Origin: an uncultured Clostridia bacterium
GTDB taxonomy: Bacteria; Bacillota; Clostridia; Oscillospirales; CAG-272
Assembly: GCA_947304475.1 (NCBI GenBank)
Contig: CAMZBE010000063.1
Coordinates: 1-7,563, forward strand
DNA length: 7,563 nt
Reading direction: 5' to 3'
Below, piece by piece: positions 1 to 5,885 of this stretch. Numbering within the stretch: the stretch's first letter is position 1; each line of letters begins with the position of its first letter. The notes beneath the pieces are model-generated. The model worked only from the letters and a program-made list of their open reading frames with translations, searched no databases and had not been told where the DNA came from. The translations under genes and the position numbers were made by a program.

Positions 1-1827
1 CTTCTCGCGCTTGGTCGCGGCGAGTTCCGAAAGCCGGGCGAGCATGGCTTCTACGTCGACGTCCTGCAGTTCCTCGTCTTCGCCGAGTGGGCTGGTGCAG
101 TAGCAGGCTTGGAGTTCGCGCATCTTTCCCGACCACGTATCGACAAATCCGGCGCAATCAACGACCATAACGCCCGAAAGGTTCGCCTTCCCGTTTTCAG
201 ACGAAACGACCTCGAAACGGTGCGAGATCTCATGGAAGGTCATCTCTTTCGGAAGCGTGTCGCTCGTGTACTCCCAGACGTTGCCCGGCGCGAAGGGAAG
301 CGCCCCCTCGCCGCCCGTCACCGACCAGCGCGCAAGATACCACTCGTTCTCGACGTCAAAACGAACGGCTCTCTGCCACACGATCCCGACGCCGGGGCAA
401 AACGCGGTTTCGACTTCGGTCAAGCCGCGGTGCTCACCGCTGACCTTCGTGATCGCGCACCCCGCAAACGTCCCCGCCGGCGTCTTTACCGTCCGGTCGG
501 TTTCGAGCAATGTCCAGACCATCTGCCCGTCGGAAGAGACGACGGTATCGCCCGGCTTCGCGCCCGGATCCCAGATCAGGTTGTCGCAGGCGGCGGCGTT
601 CCAGAACGGCCCTGCGCAGGTCTGAATAAAAACGTTGCGCTTATACCCGGGCTGCGCCCAGAGATAAATTTTGTTCCCGATCTGACGAACATCTTCTCCG
701 GTAACGCTCCAGTGAAGCATTTTGCTTCCGTTTTCAAGCGTGCGGAAGACCTTTTCGGTCGCCCGGTTCGCCGCAAGCGCGGCGGCGTGATACACGTAAG
801 AGGGATCGAGGATCTCGGTCACGCGCCGGAACGCGGCGAGCGCCTTTTCCCCGTCCTTTTGGTTCAGCCAAGCCACGCCGTACCAGAACCACGCGTAGCC
901 GAGCGCCTTGACGAACCCGTGTTCCTCAAGAAACGGAACGGCGACGTCGCGGATATACGAGATATCTTCCTTTTCTCCGCCGCCGATCTTTTCCCAGACG
1001 ACCGCCTCCATTACGTCCTCGTTGTGGCTTTCGAGCGCCGCCTGCTTGATCTTCTCAAGGACGTCGTCGTTTTTCTTGCCGGGAAGCCACCAGTAGCCCA
1101 TGATCCACACGTCCGCGAGCGCGTGCAGTTTTTCCTTTCCTTCGTCGAGCGCCTCGACCGAGGAAAGCACGCGGCGATAATCCTCTTCAAACCCCGTCCT
1201 GTCGTTTTTCAGCCGCCAGAGTTTGAGTTCCTCCACCTGCCGCATCACGCGGGCAAGCAGGGCTTCGTTTTCTTTATACTCTTTTTCCACGATACCGTAC
1301 CCCTTCCGTAATTGTTTTCGCCCCTCGGAAAGGCGCCACTTGACCGTCCCCGCCGGCAGGGACAGTCTGGCGGCGATCTCGTCCACGGAATACCCCTCGA
1401 AATAGTGCAGCCGCACGACGTCCCGGATCTTTTCGGTGAGCGTCCCCACCGCGTCGTGCAGTTCCCGTTTCTCCTCTTCTTTTGCAAACGCCGCGTCGGG
1501 CAGATCGCCCTCGTCCGGAATTTGCAGAGAAATGTCCGGAACCGTGTTGCGATAATGGATCACAAGGTCACGGGCGCAGTTCTTCGCGATGGCGCACACC
1601 CAGGGCCCGAAGCGCGAACGGTCGTTCAGCGCGTCGAGTTGCATCCACGCGGAAACGAAGGCGTCCTGCGCGGCGTCCTCGGCGGACCACGGGTTCTGCG
1701 TGACCTTAAAGGCGGTGCCTTTGACCGCCTTTTCGTGCCGCGTTACCAGTTCGGAAAACGCTTGCTCGTTGCCGAGCAGCGTCAGTTCCACGAGCACCTG
1801 ATCGCTTTTTTCGCCGTACTCTTTCAT
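1..1827 (-). CDS. ECF-type sigma-70 factor with long C-terminal extension (3' partial)
   Basis: The reading frame is open for 609 codons from ATG 1827 to the left edge, so the C terminus is missing. The start is backed by AAAGGAAT (1840-1833) five bases upstream. Residues about 22-88 form sigma region 2 (AFSELVTRHEKA, then AEDAAQDAFVSAW, then FGPWVCAIAKNCARD). Residues about 130-176 form region 4, with the helix-turn-helix around YSVDEIAARLSLPAGTVKWR. This is the two-domain layout of ECF factors, which direct RNA polymerase to a small regulon. A normal ECF factor ends near residue 180. Here a charged helical stretch follows (about 180-310), then a good TPR-like motif at about 311-345 (AWFWYGVAWLN, ALAAFRRV, LDP). 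Beta-rich segments come after it, including TVKTPAGTFAGC and FCPGVGIVW (about 446-482) and FAPGNVWEY (about 512-520). These resemble DUF3108/TapB-like beta domains, which is a weak, memory-based match. No membrane helix or signal peptide is visible, so the protein is probably cytoplasmic. No anti-sigma gene is seen upstream. The extension may control sigma activity, which is inference. Confidence 0.9.
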   Translation of the reverse strand, partial: MKEYGEKSDQVLVELTLLGNEQAFSELVTRHEKAVKGTAFKVTQNPWSAEDAAQDAFVSAWMQLDALNDRSRFGPWVCAIAKNCARDLVIHYRNTVPDISLQIPDEGDLPDAAFAKEEEKRELHDAVGTLTEKIRDVVRLHYFEGYSVDEIAARLSLPAGTVKWRLSEGRKQLRKGYGIVEKEYKENEALLARVMRQVEELKLWRLKNDRTGFEEDYRRVLSSVEALDEGKEKLHALADVWIMGYWWLPGKKNDDVLEKIKQAALESHNEDVMEAVVWEKIGGGEKEDISYIRDVAVPFLEEHGFVKALGYAWFWYGVAWLNQKDGEKALAAFRRVTEILDPSYVYHAAALAANRATEKVFRTLENGSKMLHWSVTGEDVRQIGNKIYLWAQPGYKRNVFIQTCAGPFWNAAACDNLIWDPGAKPGDTVVSSDGQMVWTLLETDRTVKTPAGTFAGCAITKVSGEHRGLTEVETAFCPGVGIVWQRAVRFDVENEWYLARWSVTGGEGALPFAPGNVWEYTSDTLPKEMTFHEISHRFEVVSSENGKANLSGVMVVDCAGFVDTWSGKMRELQACYCTSPLGEDEELQDVDVEAMLARLSELAATKREK

Positions 1828-1875
1828 CGGGGATTCCTTTCGTTTTTCTTCGGAGCGCGAACGGCGTCTTTTTTG

Positions 1876-1894
1876 CCGTCCGACAATAAGACGG
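1876..1894 (-). other. Small hairpin in the sigma factor leader
   Basis: CCGTC and GACGG can pair across nine bases. On the minus strand the stem can continue as a run of T facing a run of A with one bulge, since GTTTTT precedes the stem and CAAAAAAG follows it. It lies about 50 bases before the sigma factor start. No T-tract follows, so it is not a terminator. Confidence 0.3.
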
Positions 1895-1928
1895 AAAAAC
1901 GCGGGAAAAGGTTGGGTAAAACGTCGCT

Positions 1929-1949
1929 TTTTCCAACTCCTGTGGAAAA
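1929..1949 (-). other. Hairpin in the sigma factor leader
   Basis: There is a perfect 7-bp stem, TTTTCCA / TGGAAAA, with a 7-base loop. On the minus strand the loop reads CAGGAGT and contains an AGGAG sequence. No start codon sits at a suitable distance, so it is not taken as a ribosome binding site. It lies about 100 bases upstream of the sigma factor start. Confidence 0.35.
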
Positions 1950-1996
1950 CTTCGCCGCTCGGCAAAAACCGGGCGTCTTTTATCCTCCAAGCAAAG

Positions 1997-2002
1997 ATTA
2001 TA
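1997..2002 (-). promoter_or_regulatory. Possible -10 box for the sigma factor gene
   Basis: The minus strand reads TATAAT. Transcription would start near 1990, leaving a leader of about 160 bases. Nothing close to TTGACA lies 16-18 bases upstream; the best positions match at only one or two bases. No GGAAC/CGTC pair typical of ECF self-regulation was found at the right spacing. The promoter may therefore be weak or activator-dependent, or the box may be chance. Confidence 0.35.
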
Positions 2003-2025
2003 TCAAAAATAACGTCTATAGAACC

Positions 2026-2054
2026 GCGGAACGGCGAGTTACGAGCCGTTCCGC
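2026..2054. repeat. Perfect 10-bp inverted repeat, 9-base loop
   Basis: The arms are GCGGAACGGC and GCCGTTCCGC around GAGTTACGA. The stem is GC-rich. It lies about 95 bases past the comM stop and just upstream of the possible sigma factor -10 box. On the minus strand it is followed by GGTTCTATAG, not a T-tract, so it is a poor intrinsic terminator. It could be an operator for the sigma factor gene or a transcript-end structure. Confidence 0.6.
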
Positions 2055-2084
2055 TTATATCTTTCCCTTATTGAAGTTCTTTGC

Positions 2085-2108
2085 TCCACTTTCTTACAAG
2101 AAAGTGGA
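2085..2108. repeat. Perfect 10-bp inverted repeat, 4-base loop
   Basis: The arms are TCCACTTTCT and AGAAAGTGGA around TACA. It lies about 40 bases beyond the comM stop. Neither strand has a T-tract directly after it, so a classical terminator is not supported. Palindromes of the form ACTTTCTT-ACA-AGAAAGT near TTTGCTCC look to me like a dispersed intergenic family in gut Clostridia. That impression is from memory and unverified. Confidence 0.6.
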
Positions 2109-2126
2109 CGTATCTCCCTCGTCCCC

Positions 2127-2142
2127 CGCGGGCGTACCCGCG
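2127..2142. repeat. Short GC hairpin behind comM
   Basis: CGCGGG and CCCGCG pair around CGTA, beginning seven bases past the comM stop codon on the minus strand. Together with the two larger palindromes further on, it could slow polymerase or protect the comM mRNA 3' end. No T-tract follows. Confidence 0.35.
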
Positions 2143-2148
2143 CGTATA

Positions 2149-3693
2149 TTATTGACGGAAATATTTGCGGTCGAGCGAGCGGTACTGGATCGCCTCGGCG
2201 ATATGGGCGGCGGCGATGGTCGGGGAACCCGCGAGGTCGGCGATGGTCCGCGCGACGCGCAGGACGCGATCGTGTCCGCGCGCCGACATCCCGAGTTTCT
2301 CAAACGCGTCGCGGAGCAGGGCTTCCGCCGCCGGTTCGAGCGGACAGAGCGCGGCGATCTCCTTCGGCGGGATCGCGGCGTTCGACCGGGACGCCAACCC
2401 CTTTTCGGCGGCGCGTTCTTCCGCAAAGCGGCGGGCGGCGTTCACGCGTTCGCGGATGACGGCGGAACTTTCCCCCGAACGGGTTTTATCCGCCATCTCG
2501 TCGTAGGTCACGGCGGGCACTTCCACCTGAATATCAATCCTGTCGAGCAGCGGTCCGCTGATCTTCGACAGATACCGCCGCACCTGCTCGGGGGTACAGG
2601 TACAAACGTGGGTGGGATCCCCGTAATACCCGCATCGGCAGGGGTTCATGGCGCAAACCAGCATAAAACGTGCCGGATAGGTGGTTTTCGCAAGCACGCG
2701 CGTCACCGTCACCCGCCCGTCCTCGAGCGGCTGACGCAGGATCTCGGTCACCGATTTCGGAAACTCGGGTAACTCGTCCAAAAACAGAACGCCGTTGTGC
2801 GCGAGCGAGATCTCCCCCGGCCGGGGCTGGCTCCCGCCGCCGGTCAAGCCCGCGGGGCTGACCGTATGATGCGGCGCGCGGAAGGGGCGGCGCACGACCA
2901 ACCCGCGCCCGCCGAGGATCCCCTCGACCGAATGGATCTTCGTGGTCTCGAGCGCCTCGTCAAAGGTCAGGGGCGGCAAAATCGAGGGCAGGCGTTTGGC
3001 GAGCATCGACTTGCCCGAACCGGGAGGCCCGATCAGCAGCACGTTGTGTCCCCCGGCGGCAGCGATCTCAAGCGCCCGCTTCGCCTTCTCTTGCCCTTTT
3101 ACCTCCGAGAAATCCGGGGCGTCGCCGCCCTCGTCCGGGACGAAATCCGCCCGGTCGAACACGGTCGGTTCGAGGGTAATCTTGCGGTTCAGATGCGCGA
3201 TCAGGGTGGACAGATCCCGCACGCCGTAGACGGTCAGGCCCGAGACCACCGCCGCTTCGCGCGCGTTCTGTTCGGGCACGTAAAGAATCTTCCGCCCCGC
3301 GTCGCGGGCGGCGAGCGCAAAGCAGAGACAGCCGTTCACCGGCCGGATCTCGCCCGAGAGCGAGAGTTCCCCGACCATCGAGACGGCGGAAAGATCGAGG
3401 TCGCGCGGGATCCGCCCCGCGCACTGCAGGATGCTGCACAGGATCGGCAGATCGAAGCCCGCCCCTTCTTTCTTCCGGTCGGCGGGCGCGAGGTTGACGG
3501 TGAGTTCGAGCGACGGGAAGGGGATCCCCACGTTCTCGCAGGCGTTGCGCACCCGCTCTTTCGCCTCTTTCACGGCGGCGTCGGGCAGCCCGACCAATTC
3601 GAAAAGCGGGATCCGGTTCCACGCGCTGCATTCGACCGTCACCTCAAACCCCTCGACGCCGACGATCCCGGCGCTGTATATCCTCGAAACCAT
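2149..3693 (-). CDS. comM: ComM/YifB family Mg-chelatase-like AAA+ ATPase
   Basis: The protein has 514 residues, the normal length for the family. The N-terminal part (about 1-170) has the Lon-protease-like ChlI fold, with GVEGFEVTVE, FELVGLPDAAVKEAKERV and MVGELSLSGEIRPVNG. The AAA+ core follows: Walker A GPPGSGKS (222-229), Walker B GVLFLDELPEF (301-311), the cysteine cluster CAMNPCRCGYYGDP to CTC (347-366), and the PLLDRIDIQVEVP segment (381-393). The C-terminal Mg_chelatase_C domain ends with SARGHDRVLRVARTIADL (470-487). In Gram-negative competent bacteria ComM is a hexameric helicase that extends branch migration during natural transformation. Its role in Clostridia is less clear, and no other competence gene is in this window. 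ATG at 3693 follows AGGGGGA by seven bases. It has its own promoter (3752-3724). Confidence 0.95.
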   Translation of the reverse strand: MVSRIYSAGIVGVEGFEVTVECSAWNRIPLFELVGLPDAAVKEAKERVRNACENVGIPFPSLELTVNLAPADRKKEGAGFDLPILCSILQCAGRIPRDLDLSAVSMVGELSLSGEIRPVNGCLCFALAARDAGRKILYVPEQNAREAAVVSGLTVYGVRDLSTLIAHLNRKITLEPTVFDRADFVPDEGGDAPDFSEVKGQEKAKRALEIAAAGGHNVLLIGPPGSGKSMLAKRLPSILPPLTFDEALETTKIHSVEGILGGRGLVVRRPFRAPHHTVSPAGLTGGGSQPRPGEISLAHNGVLFLDELPEFPKSVTEILRQPLEDGRVTVTRVLAKTTYPARFMLVCAMNPCRCGYYGDPTHVCTCTPEQVRRYLSKISGPLLDRIDIQVEVPAVTYDEMADKTRSGESSAVIRERVNAARRFAEERAAEKGLASRSNAAIPPKEIAALCPLEPAAEALLRDAFEKLGMSARGHDRVLRVARTIADLAGSPTIAAAHIAEAIQYRSLDRKYFRQ

Positions 3694-3723
3694 TGCGTTC
3701 TCCCCCTGCGGTTCTTTTTTTCT

Positions 3724-3752
3724 ATTGTATCACATATGTCGGAAAATGTAAA
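3724..3752 (-). promoter_or_regulatory. Promoter of comM
   Basis: On the minus strand TTTACA (3752-3747) and TACAAT (3729-3724) are 17 bases apart. Each differs from the consensus at one position. A TG one base before the -10 box gives an extended -10. The predicted start is near 3717, leaving a leader of about 24 bases that holds the ribosome binding site AGGGGGA (3707-3701). Confidence 0.8.
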
Positions 3753-3757
3753 CATTT
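3744..3757. promoter_or_regulatory. Operator-like inverted repeat over the comM -35 box
   Basis: AAATGT and ACATTT form a perfect 6-bp inverted repeat separated by AA. The repeat fully covers the -35 hexamer of the comM promoter, the position where a dimeric repressor would block polymerase. A second short palindrome, ACATATGT (3732-3739), lies in the spacer. No regulator gene in the window can be linked to it, and AT-rich palindromes this short can arise by chance. Confidence 0.35.
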
Positions 3758-3822
3758 GCGGGAAAGCAAAAACGCGCGGGCGGAAGGTTTGTTATCCAAA
3801 CGCGCAAATCGGGCAAAACCGT

Positions 3823-3851
3823 TTGACATTCCGGGCGGCTTGCTGTATAAT
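3823..3851 (+). promoter_or_regulatory. Consensus sigma-70/sigma-A promoter of the right-hand operon
   Basis: TTGACA (3823-3828) and TATAAT (3846-3851) are both perfect matches with the optimal 17-base spacer. Transcription should start near 3858, about 27 bases before the GTG start. The promoter suggests strong, largely constitutive expression of the three-gene operon. No obvious operator overlaps it. Confidence 0.92.
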
Positions 3852-3870
3852 CTATGGAGACGAAACCGGG

Positions 3871-3877
3871 AAAGGAG
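3871..3877 (+). promoter_or_regulatory. Ribosome binding site that sets the GTG start at 3885
   Basis: AAAGGAG lies seven bases before GTG 3885. The same frame stays open upstream to 3693, but any start there would precede the promoter at 3823-3851, so it cannot be used by this transcript. The GTG is the only start with both a promoter and a ribosome binding site. Confidence 0.85.
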
Positions 3878-3884
3878 ACCGCCC

Positions 3885-4871
3885 GTGAAACGACTGTCCG
3901 TTCTCAAACCGACGCCCTGCGACGTCCTGATCGGCGAAACGCTGCTCCGGGACGCCGGAAACCTGCTTCGCTCCGCCGTCGGAAAAGGGGCGCGCACCGT
4001 CCTGCTCGCCGCGCGAACCGTCGGCGCCCTGTGGGGGGACGAAACCGAAGCATCGCTGTCGGGAGCGGGGCTGTCGGTCGACCGTATCGACCTTGCGGAT
4101 CACGGCGCGGCAACCGTCGCCCGGGCGCTCTGCGACGCGGCGCCGGCAGAAAACGACGCACTGGTCGTCCTCGGCGGAGGTTCGCTGCTCGACGCCGTGG
4201 GGAAAGCCCTGAAAGAGGGGTTCCCGGGGGGTTTTTGCGTCTATCTGCCGACGACGCTCTCCGCCATGCTCGATTCCGCCGTCGGCGGCACGACCGGCGC
4301 ACCGCCGCTTCCGCTCCCACGCGCGGTGTTCTGCGATCCGCGGTTCCTTTCGAGCGAACCCGACGACCTGAAAAGGGAAGGGATCGCCCGGGCGATCCGG
4401 TACGCGGTTCTCTTCGACCGCACGCTGTTCGATCCGCTCTACGGCGAGATCGACTACCCGGCTCTGGTCCGCCGCTGCCTGTCGATCAAACTCGACTTTC
4501 TGTCGTCCGATCCCGATCGTGTCGGCGCTTCGCGCCTACTTGACGGCGGACGGATCCTCGGCGCCGCCGCGAACCGCGCGGCGGGCGGCGAACTCACGCC
4601 GGGCGAGGAGATCGCGATGGGGCTGGCGATGTCGACGCGCATCGCCCGCAAGAACGGCTTCTGCCGCCGCGACTTTCTCTCCGACCTCACCGGACTTTTG
4701 ACCTATCACGGGCTCCCGCACTCGGTGCTGATCGGGGACGGCGAACTTGCCGCCGAACTGTCGGCGCTCGCCCCAAACGGAACGCTCGAACTGGTTCTGC
4801 CCCGCCGCCTCGGCGAATGCGGAACGTGCCCCGTCAAAACCGCATCCCTGACCGGACTTCTCCCCACCTGA
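3885..4871 (+). CDS. 3-dehydroquinate synthase-like protein lacking the metal-binding residues
   Basis: The protein has 328 residues with a GTG start, shorter than usual AroB (about 350-360). The AroB fold is recognisable: the NAD-binding GGGSLLD (97-103), PTTLSAMLDSAVGG (122-135), DRTLFDPLYGE (178-188) and PGEEIAMGLAMS (239-250). Against E. coli AroB, aligned from memory, the active site is gone. The metal ligands Glu (AE-IKYG), His (LGHT) and His (HGEAV) become Arg169, Arg223 and Pro239. Lys of GGKT becomes Thr136, Lys of IKYG becomes Arg172, and Asn of LLN becomes Asp220. The second His of GHTFGH becomes Ala227, and the KN-IGAFYQP loop is deleted (139-146). NAD binding may persist, but the shikimate-pathway reaction is unlikely. 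The reading frame is intact, has a consensus promoter and shows normal codon use, so it is not a decaying pseudogene. It is first in an operon, with gpsA 17 bases downstream. Other members of this superfamily, such as Fe-ADH and glycerol-1-phosphate dehydrogenase, are alternatives, but PTTL-DS-VGG points to AroB. Confidence 0.8.
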   Translation: MKRLSVLKPTPCDVLIGETLLRDAGNLLRSAVGKGARTVLLAARTVGALWGDETEASLSGAGLSVDRIDLADHGAATVARALCDAAPAENDALVVLGGGSLLDAVGKALKEGFPGGFCVYLPTTLSAMLDSAVGGTTGAPPLPLPRAVFCDPRFLSSEPDDLKREGIARAIRYAVLFDRTLFDPLYGEIDYPALVRRCLSIKLDFLSSDPDRVGASRLLDGGRILGAAANRAAGGELTPGEEIAMGLAMSTRIARKNGFCRRDFLSDLTGLLTYHGLPHSVLIGDGELAAELSALAPNGTLELVLPRRLGECGTCPVKTASLTGLLPT

Positions 4872-4876
4872 ACCCG

Positions 4877-4883
4877 AAAGGAA
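4877..4883 (+). promoter_or_regulatory. Ribosome binding site that sets the gpsA start
   Basis: AAAGGAA lies five bases before ATG 4889. The frame is open further upstream to an ATG at 4817, but that start lies inside the preceding gene and would add 24 residues unlike any GpsA N terminus. Confidence 0.75.
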
Positions 4884-4888
4884 ACGAT

Positions 4889-5863
4889 ATGCAAAGAAAA
4901 CTTTACAAAATTGCCGTCGCCGGATGCGGCAGATGGGGCGCCTTCATCGCCAAGTATCTGTCCGACGTCGGTCACGCCGTCGCCCTGTACGGCAGAGCCG
5001 GTTCCCGCCGCATGGAAGAGTTGCTCGCGACGCGCAGGAACGCCCTGATGGAACTGCCCGCCGGCGTGAAACTCGAAACCTCGCTCGAGCGCGTCCTCGA
5101 CGGCGCGGAGATCCTCGTGATCTCGATCCCGTCGCAGGAATTGCGCGGGTTTTCCAAAACCCTTTCCGCTCTGCCCTCCCTGCCGAAAACGACGGTGCTC
5201 TGCATGAAGGGACTGGAGATCGGGAGCGGCAAACGGCTCTCGACGGTCGCGTCCGAGGAACTCGGCAACCGCACGAAGATCGCGGTCTGGATCGGTCCCG
5301 GACACGTGCAGGCGTTCTGCGCGGGGATCCCCAACTGCATGGTGATCGACAGCGCCGACGAGGGGACCAAAACCGCGTTGGTCGACGCCTTCTCGGGGGA
5401 TCTGATTCGCTTCTACTACGGGCGCGACCTGACGGGCAACGAAATCGGCGCCGCCGCCAAGAACGTCGTCGGGATCGCCGCCGGCTTCCTCGACGGACTC
5501 GGGATCCCGTCCTTAAAAGGGGCGCTGATGTCGCGCGGCACGCTCGAGATCTCCCGCCTGATCGGGGCGGTCGGGGGAAACCCGTCGTCCGCCTACGGTC
5601 TCTGCCACCTCGGGGACTACGAAGCGACGCTGTTCTCGCCCTACAGTCACAACCGCCGCTTCGGCGAGGCGTTTGCCCGGTGCGAGGAATACGGCGAACT
5701 CGCGGAAGGGTACTACACCGTCCGCGCGCTGACCGCTCTTGCCGACAAGACCGGCGTCGATCTCCCGATCTGCCGCGCCGTCGAGGACGTCCTCTATCAC
5801 GGGGCGTCGCTTGCCGACAGTATCAAACAACTCTTTGCAAGAAGTCTGAAAAACGAGTTCTGA
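4889..5863 (+). CDS. gpsA: NAD(P)H-dependent glycerol-3-phosphate dehydrogenase
   Basis: The protein has 324 residues, normal for GpsA. It reduces dihydroxyacetone phosphate to sn-glycerol 3-phosphate, the backbone for phospholipid and teichoic/lipoteichoic acid synthesis, in the cytoplasm. The N-terminal Rossmann motif is GCGRWG (12-17). Next come ISIPSQELRGF (78-88), MKGLEIG with the conserved Lys107, GPGHVQAF (136-143), and the catalytic segment NEIGAAAKNVVGIAAGFLDG (184-203) with Lys191. The C-terminal helical domain has LKGALMSRG (209-217) and LGDYEATLFSPYSHN (241-255). It differs from the E. coli form in several places: GxGSWG becomes GCGRWG, GPSxAxE becomes GPGHVQAF, and the substrate-binding SRN becomes SHN. 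I recall these variants as shared by a clostridial subgroup, so the enzyme is probably active. It starts 17 bases after the dehydroquinate synthase-like gene and ends 22 bases before the exporter gene. Confidence 0.92.
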   Translation: MQRKLYKIAVAGCGRWGAFIAKYLSDVGHAVALYGRAGSRRMEELLATRRNALMELPAGVKLETSLERVLDGAEILVISIPSQELRGFSKTLSALPSLPKTTVLCMKGLEIGSGKRLSTVASEELGNRTKIAVWIGPGHVQAFCAGIPNCMVIDSADEGTKTALVDAFSGDLIRFYYGRDLTGNEIGAAAKNVVGIAAGFLDGLGIPSLKGALMSRGTLEISRLIGAVGGNPSSAYGLCHLGDYEATLFSPYSHNRRFGEAFARCEEYGELAEGYYTVRALTALADKTGVDLPICRAVEDVLYHGASLADSIKQLFARSLKNEF

Positions 5864-5885
5864 CCGTTTTTGAAAGGTCGTTCCC

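Larger units (their letters stand above)
1828..2148. other. Gap between comM and the sigma factor gene; no gene
   Basis: This 321-base stretch is richer in A/T than its flanks. No open frame in it has both a plausible start signal and a recognisable product. Reading leftward from the comM stop it holds three palindromes (2127-2142, 2085-2108, 2026-2054), a TATAAT box (2002-1997), and a leader of about 160 bases with two small hairpins (1929-1949 and 1876-1894), ending in the sigma factor ribosome binding site. Confidence 0.7.
3694..3884. promoter_or_regulatory. Divergent promoter region
   Basis: This 191-base gap separates comM (leftward) from the dehydroquinate synthase-like operon (rightward). 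It contains one well-formed vegetative promoter per strand, an inverted repeat at the comM -35 box, and an AAACGCGC direct repeat (about 3769-3776 and 3798-3805). The two transcription starts would lie about 140 bases apart, so the promoters do not overlap. Confidence 0.8.

Noticed and set aside
1706..1990. Minus-strand TTG-initiated frame of 94 codons preceding and overlapping the sigma factor start.
   Set aside because: It has no recognisable product, lies in a different frame from the sigma gene, and more than 100 of its bases overlap well-conserved sigma region 2 coding.
2085..2108. An intrinsic terminator for comM.
   Set aside because: The stem is perfect, but the minus strand continues with GCAAAGAAC rather than a T-tract. 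It is kept only as a palindrome.
109..2772. Two long plus-strand frames (109-1311 and 1312-2772; 400 and 486 codons).
   Set aside because: They lie opposite the sigma factor and comM genes, are Arg/Pro/His-rich without family motifs, and the second runs across the comM/sigma gap. They are shadows of GC-rich minus-strand genes.
3693..3884. An upstream extension of the dehydroquinate synthase-like frame to 3693.
   Set aside because: The added 64 residues would be encoded across both divergent promoters. Start at GTG 3885 is supported by AAAGGAG and by the promoter position.
2797..3888. Plus-strand frame of 363 codons opposite comM.
   Set aside because: It has no motifs, is Arg/Gly-rich, lacks a ribosome binding site, and runs opposite an unmistakable ATPase gene and through the divergent promoter region.
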